Positions 50,970 to 60,363 are shown, numbered from the stretch's first letter. The stretch: DNA of 64,000 nt from CAG-964 sp902789345 (GCA_052117325.1 JBQKJJ010000002.1); one strand, 5' to 3'. Notes: a model not told the origin generated them from the letters alone. Made by a program: numbers and translations.

Positions 50970-51551
50970 TTATTCTTCAAAATCCCGCAGGCAATATTCA
51001 ACAAAGCCCGGGCTGAGGTACTCTCCGTTTGCATCTATATTTACCGCAGCTATACCCTCATGGTAATTTTTTGTATGTATTATTATAGGCAATTCCGAGC
51101 CGAATTTTTTCTCCACTATGCCGCACTTGTGTATTTCCCGTACAGCACAGACAATTTTTTTAACCAGCTCCTCCACCGTGTTTTCTTCGGTAAGCTTCTC
51201 CTGCTTTATCCACTGCTTAATAAGTCCGTCTGTAATGTCGTCCTCACCAAAACAAAAAGTTTCGTTTTGAAGCCAAAAGTTATAGTTCCATCTAATTGTT
51301 CCGCTGTCAATGTCATGGCACTGCTCATGCTTGTATTGACTTTCTGTATTGTATCCAAAGTGCAGGCGCACATCCTTTTGGTTGTCAAGGTCAAAGTCTA
51401 CAAAAAATGATATAGCGTATATGTCCCTGTCGTTCCAGTGTAAAATTTCCCGTGCAAACGCAAGCCAAATCTCATTTTCAATGTTAATTACATATTGAGG
51501 CTTATTGCTTTTCGTGCTGCCAATGTTCAGTATTTTTTCTGCGATACCCAT
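50970..51551 (-). CDS. Protein of unknown function
   Basis: I do not recognise this 193-residue protein. It is soluble, acidic and mixed alpha/beta, with no signal peptide or membrane segment. Tryptophan and aromatic residues are frequent in the first two thirds (EIWLAFAREILHWNDRD, IRWNYNFWLQNE). The style is like small immunity or DUF proteins, but no family can be named. GGTGAT lies before the ATG. It lies 23 bases downstream of the acetyltransferase gene on the same strand. Confidence 0.7.
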   Translation of the reverse strand: MGIAEKILNIGSTKSNKPQYVINIENEIWLAFAREILHWNDRDIYAISFFVDFDLDNQKDVRLHFGYNTESQYKHEQCHDIDSGTIRWNYNFWLQNETFCFGEDDITDGLIKQWIKQEKLTEENTVEELVKKIVCAVREIHKCGIVEKKFGSELPIIIHTKNYHEGIAAVNIDANGEYLSPGFVEYCLRDFEE

Positions 51552-51574
51552 ATTATCACCAATTAAAATTATGT

Positions 51575-52066
51575 TTATAGCTCTATATAATGAGGAACAA
51601 TATCTTCATAGCTGCCGTTTTTAAGCAAAAAGCCCTTTGGAATAGTTCCCAGCTGTGTAAAGCCCAGCTTTTTATATAAAGCCATTGCCGAGGTGTTGGT
51701 TTTTACCACGGCGTTAAACTGAAGTATTCTAAAACCAATTCCCTTTGCCGTAGCCATACAGTGCTTAACAAGGCTTTCCCCTATGTGACAGCCACGCATA
51801 TCTTCCTTTACTGCATAGCTTGCATTGCATATATGTCTGCACCTGCCACAGTTGTTTGGGTGCAGAATATACATACCCACAATTTCGCCGTTTTCGGTGT
51901 TGTGTGCTACACCGGTAAAGCTTTGCTGTGTAAAAAATTTGTCGCCTGTTTCAACTGTTAAGCATTCTGTTTGCGGAAAAGCCACGCCGTCCTCTACTAC
52001 CCTGTTCCATATAGCTACAGTTTGTTTTGCGTCATTGTGCTCATATTTTCTTATTTCGATATTCAA
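51575..52066 (-). CDS. GNAT-family N-acetyltransferase
   Basis: This 163-residue enzyme probably transfers acetyl from acetyl-CoA to an amine. The acetyl-CoA-binding motif A reads YAVKEDMRGCHIGESLVKH, and motif B is seen in NTSAMALYKKLGFTQLGTIP. The substrate is not predictable. The start follows AAGGGG. It is followed closely by the unknown gene at 50970. Confidence 0.87.
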   Translation of the reverse strand: MNIEIRKYEHNDAKQTVAIWNRVVEDGVAFPQTECLTVETGDKFFTQQSFTGVAHNTENGEIVGMYILHPNNCGRCRHICNASYAVKEDMRGCHIGESLVKHCMATAKGIGFRILQFNAVVKTNTSAMALYKKLGFTQLGTIPKGFLLKNGSYEDIVPHYIEL

Positions 52067-52285
52067 AGTTTGCTTACCCCTTACCTAAATAAAATTCCGT
52101 ATAGAACCGTACCAACTTTGCGGACTGTTACATATTCATAATACCACAAGCCGTATAATTTTTAAACAAATTTTACAGAGCGTTTGAAAATCCAAAAAAT
52201 ATTTTTATTCTGCCCTGTTTTAATAAACCGTTATCGCTATGTATTCAACCCATTTCTTAAAGGCTGCAGCCTTAAACCACAAAAA

Positions 52286-52314
52286 GCAGGCAGAACATTA
52301 GCTGAACTGCCTGC
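52286..52314 (-). terminator. Terminator after spoVT
   Basis: GCAGGCAG and CTGCCTGC form an 8-bp perfect stem followed on the minus strand by TTTTTG. Confidence 0.8.
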
Positions 52315-52321
52315 ATACTTT

Positions 52322-52861
52322 TTATTCTTCCATTTGTTTACCTAAAAATGATGATGCACTTTGCGCCAGCTTTAGGTCAGACTCTGTAGGTGTTGTTTTT
52401 TCGTCTGAACACAACATAACCACACTGCCGGTAACATCGCCGGCGGCTATAATAGGGTACACAAGCATAGCCCTTGACTCTACCCCCTCTACAGGCTGTA
52501 GGTTAAACCTTTCTTCACCTGAGTTGTAGCTTTGGCGGTTTTCCATAAGCTCCTCTACGGCAGAGGTAATTCTTCTTTCTAAAAACTCTCTTTTAGATAC
52601 CCCCGACGCCGCAACAATATGGTCACGGTCGCTTATAAGCGTTGCCGTACCGCCTACTTTACTTATAACATCGGCATAGGTAGCGGCAAAACTGCTTAAC
52701 TCTCCTACAGGCGAGTATTTTTTAAAAATAACCTCACCGTCAGTATCAGTATATATTTCCAGCGGGTCGCCCTCACGAATACGCAGTGTGCGTCGTATTT
52801 CCTTTGGTATTACTATTCTTCCCAAGTCATCTATTCTTCTGACAATTCCTGTTGCTTTCAT
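52322..52861 (-). CDS. spoVT: Stage V sporulation protein T
   Basis: SpoVT is a forespore transcription factor that tunes SigG-dependent genes. The 179-residue protein has an AbrB-type swapped-hairpin DNA-binding domain (MKATGIVRRIDDLGRIVIPK, then RRTLRIREGDPLEIYTD) and a C-terminal GAF-like domain from about residue 57. Length and layout match Bacillus SpoVT. Its presence supports a sporulating or recently sporulating lineage. TGGAGGA lies before the ATG. Confidence 0.95.
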   Translation of the reverse strand: MKATGIVRRIDDLGRIVIPKEIRRTLRIREGDPLEIYTDTDGEVIFKKYSPVGELSSFAATYADVISKVGGTATLISDRDHIVAASGVSKREFLERRITSAVEELMENRQSYNSGEERFNLQPVEGVESRAMLVYPIIAAGDVTGSVVMLCSDEKTTPTESDLKLAQSASSFLGKQMEE

Positions 52862-53058
52862 AAGTTAATATCCTCCAGTAAAATTCATATATAAATTTTT
52901 CGCATAAAATTACTTTAATTACTAAGTGTTAGTGGTTTTATTGCTATGTGATGTTATTATGTGGAAAGATTCGGAGAATATACAAAAAATTCTTTGCAAA
53001 CGGTGTACATCTGCAAAGAATAAAAACAAACACAGGTTGTGCCGAATTGTGTTTAAAA

Positions 53059-53886
53059 TTAAATTTTAAAAATATATTTTTCTCCTATTTTAATTGCTTT
53101 TGCGTTGCTGTTATGTCCAATATCGGGTGTTTTAACAATAGAAATATTTTCGCCGGCATACAGCTTAACCAGCTCTTCCATATTGGGTTTACATTTATTT
53201 TCTTCCATTTTTGTAAATGTGCCAAGCAATATACCGTTTACCTTGCCAAATGCGCCCAACTGCTTTAGCTGTGACAGATAGGTTACCATTTGCGGCACCT
53301 GACCGCCCAATCCCTCCAAAAGTAGAATTTTGCCCTCTAGGTTCGGGAAGTATTTTGTTCCTGCCAGTTTTAAGAAACAGCGTATATTTCCCCCTACAAC
53401 AACACCCTCTGCATAGCTACCCTGAATAAACCTGTAGGATATGTTAAAAAGCTCATCTCTGTTTAAATAACGCTGCTGTTGAATCCTGCCGTACTCTGAA
53501 ACTATGTTCCTTATTTGGTACAAAACACTGCTTTTTCCTGTAACTGTGTACAGTGCATTAATTACCGTTGTAAGGTCGCTGTAGCCCCAAAAAACAGCCT
53601 TGCTTTTGGCAATTTTGTTATAGTCAAGGTAGTCAAGCACCTGGTTTGCCATATCTCCGCCGGACACATCGTATATTTCTTCTGTTTCGCTATCCGAAAA
53701 CAGCTTCATAAGCTGACAGGCTCTTTGTTCACCACTGCCGGAAAAAGGGCTGTCCTTTTCAAAAATACAACTGCTTTCTTTTACATTACAGCCAAAGCCT
53801 TGCAATGTTTGTATAAGCCGGCTGTAATTTGGGGCAGATTCTTTTTTCAGCCCGTTTGAACAAGCTGTAATTCCTACATTTTTCAT
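53059..53886 (-). CDS. S66-family peptidase (LD-carboxypeptidase/MccF-like)
   Basis: Members cleave LD-peptide bonds in cell-wall recycling or, as MccF, inactivate peptide-nucleotide antibiotics. The 275-residue protein keeps the catalytic triad: Ser103 in WGYSDLT, Glu191 in LLLEGLGG and His258 in DIGHNSNA. It lacks a signal peptide, so it acts in the cytoplasm. AGGAG precedes the ATG. A 15-bp inverted repeat lies 35 bases upstream of the start codon. Confidence 0.88.
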   Translation of the reverse strand: MKNVGITACSNGLKKESAPNYSRLIQTLQGFGCNVKESSCIFEKDSPFSGSGEQRACQLMKLFSDSETEEIYDVSGGDMANQVLDYLDYNKIAKSKAVFWGYSDLTTVINALYTVTGKSSVLYQIRNIVSEYGRIQQQRYLNRDELFNISYRFIQGSYAEGVVVGGNIRCFLKLAGTKYFPNLEGKILLLEGLGGQVPQMVTYLSQLKQLGAFGKVNGILLGTFTKMEENKCKPNMEELVKLYAGENISIVKTPDIGHNSNAKAIKIGEKYIFKI

Positions 53887-53920
53887 AACAAAATCTCCTG
53901 GTAATTATCTGTAGTATAGG

Positions 53921-53957
53921 CCACAGTCCCTGTCGAGCAATACGACAGGGACTGTGG
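53921..53957. other. Perfect 15-bp inverted repeat without a T-tract
   Basis: CCACAGTCCCTGTCG and CGACAGGGACTGTGG flank a 7-base loop. It lies between nnrD and the S66 peptidase gene, both on the minus strand. No T-run follows on either side, so it is not a typical terminator; it may be an operator, an mRNA stem or a mobile-element relic. Confidence 0.7.
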
Positions 53958-54029
53958 GGGAGGCAATAACTGAATGTGTTTAGTGCTTTTATATTACCTA
54001 ATTACAGCAATTAAAATACTGCTGTAGAA

Positions 54030-55553
54030 TCAGTCAACTAAGTAAATATCCTGCATACATTTTGGCAGCATATTTATAATATCTGTAGACAGCATACCCA
54101 TACTGCCGAATTTCTCTCTTGCAAGGTCGCCTGCATAGCCGTGGCAGTACACACCGCTTACAGCGGCGTTAAAAGGCGAAACGCCTTGAGAAATTAAACT
54201 GCCTATAATACCGGCAAGAACATCGCCGCAGCCTGCTTTTGCCATACCGTTGTTGCCGGTAGGGTTTACCACAGACCTGCCGTTAGGATGTGCAACAACA
54301 GTGTAGGCACCCTTAAGCACTACAATTACATTGTATCTTTTGGCAAATTCCGTTGCAACGGTCAGCCTGTTGTTCTGTATCATTGGTACATTAGTTTCCA
54401 GCAGTCTTGCCATTTCCCCCGGATGAGGTGTAATTATGGTTTGCGACTTTGCTTCCTTTAGTATGTCTATATTGTCGGATATAACATTTAATGCGTCAGC
54501 GTCAAGCACTACAGGTACAGTGCTGTTGTGTATAATATATTCCGTAATTTCCTTAGACTTAGTTGTTGTGCCAAGCCCACAGCCTGCTACAACAGCTTTG
54601 GTTTTTTCCATACTCTTTTTCAGCATATCAATAGTGTCGGTGCTGGTATACGGAAAGAACACAGCCTGAGGAATGTTATTTGCCAATATGGGGTACAAAT
54701 TAGACGGCAAAATACTTTTTATCAAGCCTGTACCACTGCGCAGTGCAGCCTGAATACACATTTGTGCGGCGCCCATCATACCATAGCTGCCACAGGCAAC
54801 TGTAAGTGTGCCTGTAGTACCCTTGTTGGCGGACACCGCTTTTTTAGGCAAAAAGCTTCTTAAACGGCTGCCGTCAATAGTTTCTGTAAGATACGGACTG
54901 TCGTATATAACGCCCTTATTTATGCCTACCTGTGCCACAACAGTTTTTCCGCAGTAATCCATAGCCGGGTACAACACATGGCACGGCTTTAGCGTTGAAA
55001 ACGAAAGTGTAAGCTCTGCCCTAAAGGCTGTGTTTCCTACTGCACCGGTGTCACCGTTTACGCCGCTTGGAATATCCACACTTAACACTCTGCTGTGGGT
55101 ACTGTTTACAAGGTCGGCAATTATTTTTATATTGTCACTTAAACCGCCCTTAAAGCCAATGCCATATATTGCGTCAATAACATAGTCGGCAGTTGAAATA
55201 ATATCCTTTACCTTCTGGCTGTACTCCCATATGCGTACAATTTCTATCCCACTGCTTTCTGCTTGGTCCATAGCCTGCATACTGTCTTCTGTGCGAGGCT
55301 CGCCGTCAACTAAAAGTGCATAGGCTCTTATTCCCTGAGAACACAAGTACTGTGCGGCAATAAAACCGTCACCGCCGTTGTTTCCTTTTCCGCACAGTAC
55401 AGCAACAGTACTGCGTGGATTTGCCTTCATTTGTGAAATAAGAGTTTTGCCAACCTGTACGCCGGCGTTATTCATAAGCTGAAAATATGTAGAGCCTCTT
55501 TCTATTTGATTTCTTTCTAAAGCTCTTGTTTGCTCACAGGTTAATATTTTCAT
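54030..55553 (-). CDS. nnrD: Bifunctional NAD(P)H-hydrate repair enzyme
   Basis: This protein repairs damaged NAD(P)H hydrates: the N-terminal domain epimerises R and S forms and the C-terminal domain dehydrates the S form using ADP or ATP. The 507 residues comprise the YjeF_N domain (about 1-215: GKGNNGGDGFIAAQYL, VDIPSGVNGDTGAVG) and the ribokinase-like domain (about 225-507: ACGSYGMMGAAQMCIQAALR, ITPHPGEMARLL, NNGMAKAGCGDVLAGIIGSL). All family signatures are intact. AAGGAGG precedes the ATG. The gene is often called nnrE-nnrD fusion or yjeF. Confidence 0.94.
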   Translation of the reverse strand: MKILTCEQTRALERNQIERGSTYFQLMNNAGVQVGKTLISQMKANPRSTVAVLCGKGNNGGDGFIAAQYLCSQGIRAYALLVDGEPRTEDSMQAMDQAESSGIEIVRIWEYSQKVKDIISTADYVIDAIYGIGFKGGLSDNIKIIADLVNSTHSRVLSVDIPSGVNGDTGAVGNTAFRAELTLSFSTLKPCHVLYPAMDYCGKTVVAQVGINKGVIYDSPYLTETIDGSRLRSFLPKKAVSANKGTTGTLTVACGSYGMMGAAQMCIQAALRSGTGLIKSILPSNLYPILANNIPQAVFFPYTSTDTIDMLKKSMEKTKAVVAGCGLGTTTKSKEITEYIIHNSTVPVVLDADALNVISDNIDILKEAKSQTIITPHPGEMARLLETNVPMIQNNRLTVATEFAKRYNVIVVLKGAYTVVAHPNGRSVVNPTGNNGMAKAGCGDVLAGIIGSLISQGVSPFNAAVSGVYCHGYAGDLAREKFGSMGMLSTDIINMLPKCMQDIYLVD

Positions 55554-55624
55554 ACAACTAACCTCCTTAATAATTTAATATAAACCGTAATACACCACTG
55601 TAAGCCAATGCGCTATATTAACGC

Positions 55625-56167
55625 TTATTTTTGTGATGAAGCCTTAAGCATTTCAATTTTTACCTCCGGCTTTAGGTGCTTTTTGATTTCGTTAAGCACC
55701 TTTTCATTTGGTGCAAATACAACCATTATTCTGCCGTAATTTTTAGTTTGCACAATAAAGCGGTGTTGGCTTGGGTCGTCTTCGTATGTTCCCAAATAAA
55801 ACACCTTGTTGCATTTTTTGGCGTTTATGCGGTTTTCTGTTATTTTGTCAAAGCCCTCAATTTTTTTAATATCAATGCTGAGAACTTCTTTGCGTCGGCG
55901 CTTAGCCATAACCTTGTCAATTTGAAGATTGTTGTTTGTTACAGTGTATTCGTACTCTACACGCCTGCCGGAAATAACATACCAACAAAAGTAAATGTCA
56001 AATACCGCTATGAAAAATCCCACCACCATAAGGTAGGCGTTTACCATCATACCAAAAAGCACGCCCAGCGCTAAAATTGCGAAAACACTTAAAATCATAA
56101 CCACCTTAATTAAAAAATCCCGGTAATCCTGCTTGTGCTCTACAAGCTGTTCAATATAAGAATCCAT
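55625..56167 (-). CDS. Two-helix membrane protein of unknown function (DUF6106-like)
   Basis: This 180-residue protein has a soluble start (MDSYIEQLVEHKQDYRDFL), two membrane helices (about 19-41 and 43-68) and a C-terminal cytoplasmic domain of alternating strands (VEYEYTVTNNNLQIDKVMAK, FIVQTKNYGRIMVVFAPNE) that looks PH-like. I think it belongs to the clostridial DUF6106 group, but I cannot verify that. No function is known. AGGAG precedes the ATG. It lies 71 bases upstream of nnrD on the same strand. Confidence 0.75.
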   Translation of the reverse strand: MDSYIEQLVEHKQDYRDFLIKVVMILSVFAILALGVLFGMMVNAYLMVVGFFIAVFDIYFCWYVISGRRVEYEYTVTNNNLQIDKVMAKRRRKEVLSIDIKKIEGFDKITENRINAKKCNKVFYLGTYEDDPSQHRFIVQTKNYGRIMVVFAPNEKVLNEIKKHLKPEVKIEMLKASSQK

Positions 56168-56372
56168 AATATTACTCCTGTCAAATCTATTGTATTTAAC
56201 AATATTCTAACATTTAAAATTAACTAAATCAAGCATTAATAACAAAAGTTTATGTAATATTCACATTCCCGTTTGTAAATAACAAACAGTTTTTATTAGG
56301 TGCAGGGCTTACCTTGATTAAAAAGCGAAAAACTGCCTGTAAAATAAACTTGGTTGGTGTTAATAATGCATA

Positions 56373-56480
56373 TTGCATTTGGCTTTTACATATGGTATAA
56401 TCACTATGAGTTATAAAGGTTGTTCCAACTTGGAAACAAAAGCCCCCAAAAGAAGTACCGGTTCTTTTGGGGCTTTTCTT
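56373..56480 (+). ncRNA. Putative small RNA with its own promoter and terminator
   Basis: TTGCAT (56373-56378), 17 bases and TATAAT (56396-56401) lead to a terminator hairpin at 56438-56477 (AAGCCCCCAAAAGAA / TTCTTTTGGGGCTT, then TTCTTT). The predicted transcript of about 70 bases has a second small hairpin (TTGTTCC/GGAAACAA). A 35-codon frame inside has no ribosome binding site. The pheST T-box has a separate promoter downstream. Confidence 0.4.
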
Positions 56481-56530
56481 TACAGTGGCGCTGTATTTTT
56501 AAATTTGCCATAAAAGTCGGCAAATACCCC

Positions 56531-56559
56531 TTGAAAAAATTTAATATGAATGTTATATT
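56531..56559 (+). promoter_or_regulatory. Putative pheST promoter
   Basis: TTGAAA (56531-56536), 17 bases and TATATT (56554-56559), 65 bases before the T-box. Confidence 0.6.
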
Positions 56560-56624
56560 ATTATCAAAGTAAATTTCCGTTTAAAACACTATGACAAAGC
56601 AAAGTAGTACACTGCGTTTTTTGC

Positions 56625-56835
56625 TTTAGAGAGGGCGGCCTTGGCTGTAAGCCGTCTGCAATGGCATTGTATGAATTTCACTTTTGAGTGGCTGCCTTGA
56701 ACTTACAATAGGGGCAGACGGCTGACACCGTTAAAGGTTACAGGAGTGTTTGCTTCCCGGCAAAAATTTGGGTGGTACCACGGAGCTTTTTATGTTTATG
56801 CTTCGCCCCAAGGTTTTGCGGGGGATTTTTTATTT
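56625..56835 (+). promoter_or_regulatory. T-box riboswitch (Phe) controlling pheST
   Basis: The leader has the AGAGAGG element of stem I (56628-56634), a specifier region GAATTTCACTTTTGAG in which TTC (Phe) sits as in known T-boxes, and the invariant T-box sequence TGGGTGGTACCACG (56768-56781). A terminator (CCCC/GGGG stem, then ATTTTTTATTTT) ends it just before the pheS ribosome binding site. Uncharged tRNA-Phe would stabilise the antiterminator and turn on pheST. Stem I looks short. Confidence 0.9.
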
Positions 56836-56848
56836 TATGGAGGTAACG

Positions 56849-57901
56849 ATGGACGACAAAATTCTTAAATTAAAACAAGACCTTGAAAATGAGCTTGGAA
56901 AAATCCATAACCTTGTAGAGCTTGACAAGGTAAGGGTTTCTTATCTGGGAAAAAAGGGCAGCGTTACAGGACTGCTAAAGGCTATGAAGGACCTTTCAAA
57001 TGAAGAAAGAAAGGACTTTGGTAAAAGAGTAAACGACCTAAAGGGCGCTGTTGCAAAAAGTATAGAGGAAAAAACAGCCGAGCTAAAGGAAAAAGAAATT
57101 CAAATGGAGATTGCGGCGATGCCTAAAATAGATGTTACTACACCGGCTGACCTGCAAAGAGGCTCATACCACCCTATTACACTGGTACAAAGACAGTGCG
57201 AAGAAATCTTCCGCACTATGGGCTTTACAGTAGAGGACTACTCGGAGGTTGTAACAGACTACGAGTGCTTTGAGTCGCTTAACATACCAAAGCACCACCC
57301 GGCCCGTGATATGCAGGATACATACTATCTTGAAAACGGTCAGCTGTTAAAGTCGCAGACCTCTGCCGCACAGAACGCTATTCTTAAAAAGTACGGCAAG
57401 AATTTAATTGAAAATAATGTACCAATTAAAGCTATATTCCCTGGCAGATGCTTTAGAAACGAAGCTACAGACGCCTGCCACGAAAACACCTTTTTCCAAA
57501 TGGAGGGTGTAATGGTTGACAAGGACATAAGCATTTCTAACCTTATATACTTTATGAAAACTATGCTTTCAGAGGTTTTCCAAAAGGATATTAAGGTGCG
57601 GCTTCGTCCGGGCTTTTTCCCGTTTGTGGAGCCGGGCTTTGAGCTTGACATAAGCTGCTTAATTTGCGGCGGCGACGGCTGTGCCTCTTGTAAGCACAGC
57701 GGCTGGCTTGAGCTTTGCCCTTGCGGTATGATTCACCCTGAGGTTCTTAAAGAGGGCGGCATAGACCCTGAAAAATACACAGGTTTTGCTTTTGGACTAG
57801 GTTTAACAAGACTTGCTATGATGAAGTACGGCGTTAAGGATATTCGAGATTTAAACAGCGGCAATCTAAAGAGCTTGTCACAGTTTACCGACGATAAGTA
57901 A
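56849..57901 (+). CDS. pheS: Phenylalanyl-tRNA synthetase alpha subunit
   Basis: PheS carries the class II catalytic core that activates Phe and charges tRNA-Phe as part of an alpha2-beta2 enzyme. The 350-residue protein has an N-terminal coiled-coil arm (MDDKILKLKQDLENELGK), then HPITLVQRQCEEIFRTMGF (motif 1), GRCFRNEATDACHENTFFQMEG (motif 2) and GFAFGLGLTRLAMMKYGV (motif 3). The ATG at 56849 follows GGAGG; an upstream in-frame extension runs through the T-box and is not real. Confidence 0.96.
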   Translation: MDDKILKLKQDLENELGKIHNLVELDKVRVSYLGKKGSVTGLLKAMKDLSNEERKDFGKRVNDLKGAVAKSIEEKTAELKEKEIQMEIAAMPKIDVTTPADLQRGSYHPITLVQRQCEEIFRTMGFTVEDYSEVVTDYECFESLNIPKHHPARDMQDTYYLENGQLLKSQTSAAQNAILKKYGKNLIENNVPIKAIFPGRCFRNEATDACHENTFFQMEGVMVDKDISISNLIYFMKTMLSEVFQKDIKVRLRPGFFPFVEPGFELDISCLICGGDGCASCKHSGWLELCPCGMIHPEVLKEGGIDPEKYTGFAFGLGLTRLAMMKYGVKDIRDLNSGNLKSLSQFTDDK

Positions 57902-57917
57902 GAGAGGAGATTTTAAA

Positions 57918-60287
57918 ATGTTTTTATCAATGAACTGGATTCAGGACTTTGTTGACCTTAGCGGTCTTGACAAGGTTAAGCTAATACATCAATTCTCACT
58001 TTCTACTGCCGAGGTTGAAAACGATATTTTCTTTAAAGGTTCTGACCTAAGCGGCGTAGTAGTAGCTGAGGTTAAGTCTATAGAAAATCATCCGGATTCC
58101 AAAAAGCTGCACCTGCTAAAGGTTGACATTGGCGAAAGCGAGCTTACCGATGTTGTATGCGGCGCAAAAAATGTAAGACTTGGTATGAAAACAGCCTTTG
58201 CAAAGGTTGGCGCAAGACTGGGTGAGATTGAAATTGCCCCACGCCCACTTGCCGGAATTATGTCATACGGTATGTGCTGTTCTGAGGCTGAAATAGGCAT
58301 TTCAGACGACAACTCCGGCATTATGGATATTACAGAAGATGTTGCAAACGGTACAGACATTAAAAAGCTGTACGACATTGACGATATAGTATTTGAAGTA
58401 GACAACAAATCCCTTACAAACCGCCCTGACCTATGGGGACACTACGGCATTGCAAGAGAGTTTGCCGCACTGGCTAACAGGCCTTTAAAGCCACTTGACA
58501 TTGACGATTTGTCACAGTACAGCAGTCTGCCGCAAATAGATATGAAAATAGAGGACAAGCTTTGCCAAAGGTATTCCTGCCTACAGGTTGAAAACATAAG
58601 CAGAAATGTAAGCCCTGTTAATTTAAGAATAAGACTGCACTACTGCGGTATGCGTGGCATAAACTTCTTGGCAGACCTTACAAACTACCTAATGCTTGAA
58701 ATGGGACAGCCAATGCACGCCTTTGACTCACGCAAGGTAGGTAAAATAAGAATAAAGCGCTTTGACAAGCCGTTTACTTTCCAAACACTTGACGGCATAG
58801 ACAGAAACATAGACGAAAACACCCTTATGATATGCAACGACAACACACCTGTTGCCATTGCCGGTATAATGGGCGGACTTGATTCTGAAATTGTAGACGA
58901 CACAACCACACTTACACTTGAGTCTGCTACCTTTGACCCTGTATCTATCAGAAAGTCTACAGTAAGGCTTTCACACAGAACAGACGCTTCAATGAGATAC
59001 GAAAAGTCACTTGACCCTGAAATGACAGTTACAGCCATAGCAAGGTTTGTTTACCTGCTGAAAAAATATGACAGCGGCATTAATGTAGTGTCATCGCTGA
59101 CTGACGAATACGCCTACCACTACGACACTGTTACACTTACCTTTGACAAGGCTTTTGTAAACAGATACACAGGCATTGAAATTAGCAATGAAAGAATTGT
59201 AGACACATTGACCTCACTTGGCTTTAAGGTAGACCTAAAGGGCGACAGCTTTACAGTAGAAGTACCGTCATGGAGAGCCACAAAGGATGTTACCATAAAA
59301 GCCGACATTATTGAGGAAATTACAAGAATTTACGGCTATGATAACTTTGAAATCCACACAACACGCACACCTCTTTACCCTATTAGAATGGACGCTGTAA
59401 AGAGTGACGAAGAAAAAATAAAGGATATTCTTGTTAAGAGATACTCCCTGCACGAGGTGCACTCTTATGTGTGGGCATACAATGACGAGCAAAAAGCACT
59501 TGGTATTCCTGTAGAGGAAAATGTTAAGCTTGCCAACGCAACAAACCCTAACATTGAAACCATAAGAAAATCAATGATTCCTACACAGCTGTGCCAGGTA
59601 AAGTCAAACACAGGCTTTGCACCTGACTTTGGTATTTTTGAAATTGGCAGAGTTGTTGACGGATTAAACAGCGACAATAAGTGCAACGAAAAGAAAATGC
59701 TTGCAATAACCCTGTTTAGCAAAACAAAGAATATAAGAGAGCTGTATATAGGTCTGCGTGATATGCTTGCGGTAATTGCAGACGACCTAAAGCACAAGGA
59801 GCTTACCTTTGAAGAAACAGCGGCTGTTCACAGCTATGAGCACCCTGTAAACCTAAACAAGATTATTCTTGACGGTACAACAATAGGTACTATGGCTATT
59901 GCCCACCCTGTAGTAAGCAAAAAGATAGACAAAAAAGCAAATATTGTTTTTGCCGAAATAGATGTAAATAAGCTTGCTTCTGTAAGCAGTGCCGGTATTG
60001 CCTACAGCGAGCCGTCTAAGTTCCCTACTATGACATACGACCTAAGCCTGATTTTGGGCAAAGATATGTACTTTGGAAAGCTAAAGCAGTGCTGGACAAG
60101 CGTTGACTGTGACATTCTGAAAAATACAAAAATTGTTGACACCTACGACACAGAGCTTATCCACAGTATTACAGTAAGGTTTGAATTTTCTTCAAACGAA
60201 AGAACACTTTCTATGGAGGAAGTTCAGGCTGTAATGGACAAGGTAATGGAAAACCTTAAGAATGCAGGGGTAAAGCTGAGAGCATAA
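57918..60287 (+). CDS. pheT: Phenylalanyl-tRNA synthetase beta subunit
   Basis: PheT holds the editing and tRNA-binding domains of the synthetase. The 789-residue protein has the N-terminal tRNA-binding OB domain (about 40-150, VVAEVKSIENHPDSKKLHLL), B3/B4 editing domain (about 200-390, including IAGIMGGLDSEI), B5 domain and a C-terminal ferredoxin-fold anticodon-binding domain (about 700-789). It follows pheS by 16 bases, so the T-box controls both. Confidence 0.96.
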   Translation: MFLSMNWIQDFVDLSGLDKVKLIHQFSLSTAEVENDIFFKGSDLSGVVVAEVKSIENHPDSKKLHLLKVDIGESELTDVVCGAKNVRLGMKTAFAKVGARLGEIEIAPRPLAGIMSYGMCCSEAEIGISDDNSGIMDITEDVANGTDIKKLYDIDDIVFEVDNKSLTNRPDLWGHYGIAREFAALANRPLKPLDIDDLSQYSSLPQIDMKIEDKLCQRYSCLQVENISRNVSPVNLRIRLHYCGMRGINFLADLTNYLMLEMGQPMHAFDSRKVGKIRIKRFDKPFTFQTLDGIDRNIDENTLMICNDNTPVAIAGIMGGLDSEIVDDTTTLTLESATFDPVSIRKSTVRLSHRTDASMRYEKSLDPEMTVTAIARFVYLLKKYDSGINVVSSLTDEYAYHYDTVTLTFDKAFVNRYTGIEISNERIVDTLTSLGFKVDLKGDSFTVEVPSWRATKDVTIKADIIEEITRIYGYDNFEIHTTRTPLYPIRMDAVKSDEEKIKDILVKRYSLHEVHSYVWAYNDEQKALGIPVEENVKLANATNPNIETIRKSMIPTQLCQVKSNTGFAPDFGIFEIGRVVDGLNSDNKCNEKKMLAITLFSKTKNIRELYIGLRDMLAVIADDLKHKELTFEETAAVHSYEHPVNLNKIILDGTTIGTMAIAHPVVSKKIDKKANIVFAEIDVNKLASVSSAGIAYSEPSKFPTMTYDLSLILGKDMYFGKLKQCWTSVDCDILKNTKIVDTYDTELIHSITVRFEFSSNERTLSMEEVQAVMDKVMENLKNAGVKLRA

Positions 60288-60363
60288 TGCTATATGTTGC
60301 ATAATTCGTCCTTTTGCGGTATTAAGTTATGTGTAAATTAACAGTTTCATAACTTTTCGGCTG

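Noticed and set aside
53921..53957. Rho-independent terminator of nnrD
   Set aside because: The stem is perfect but neither side has a T-run.
56407..56514. 35-codon open frame through the small-RNA terminator
   Set aside because: No ribosome binding site and it reads through the terminator stem, so the hairpin explains the sequence better.
56750..56848. 33-codon N-terminal extension of pheS
   Set aside because: It runs through the T-box and terminator, and the true ATG at 56849 has a good ribosome binding site.
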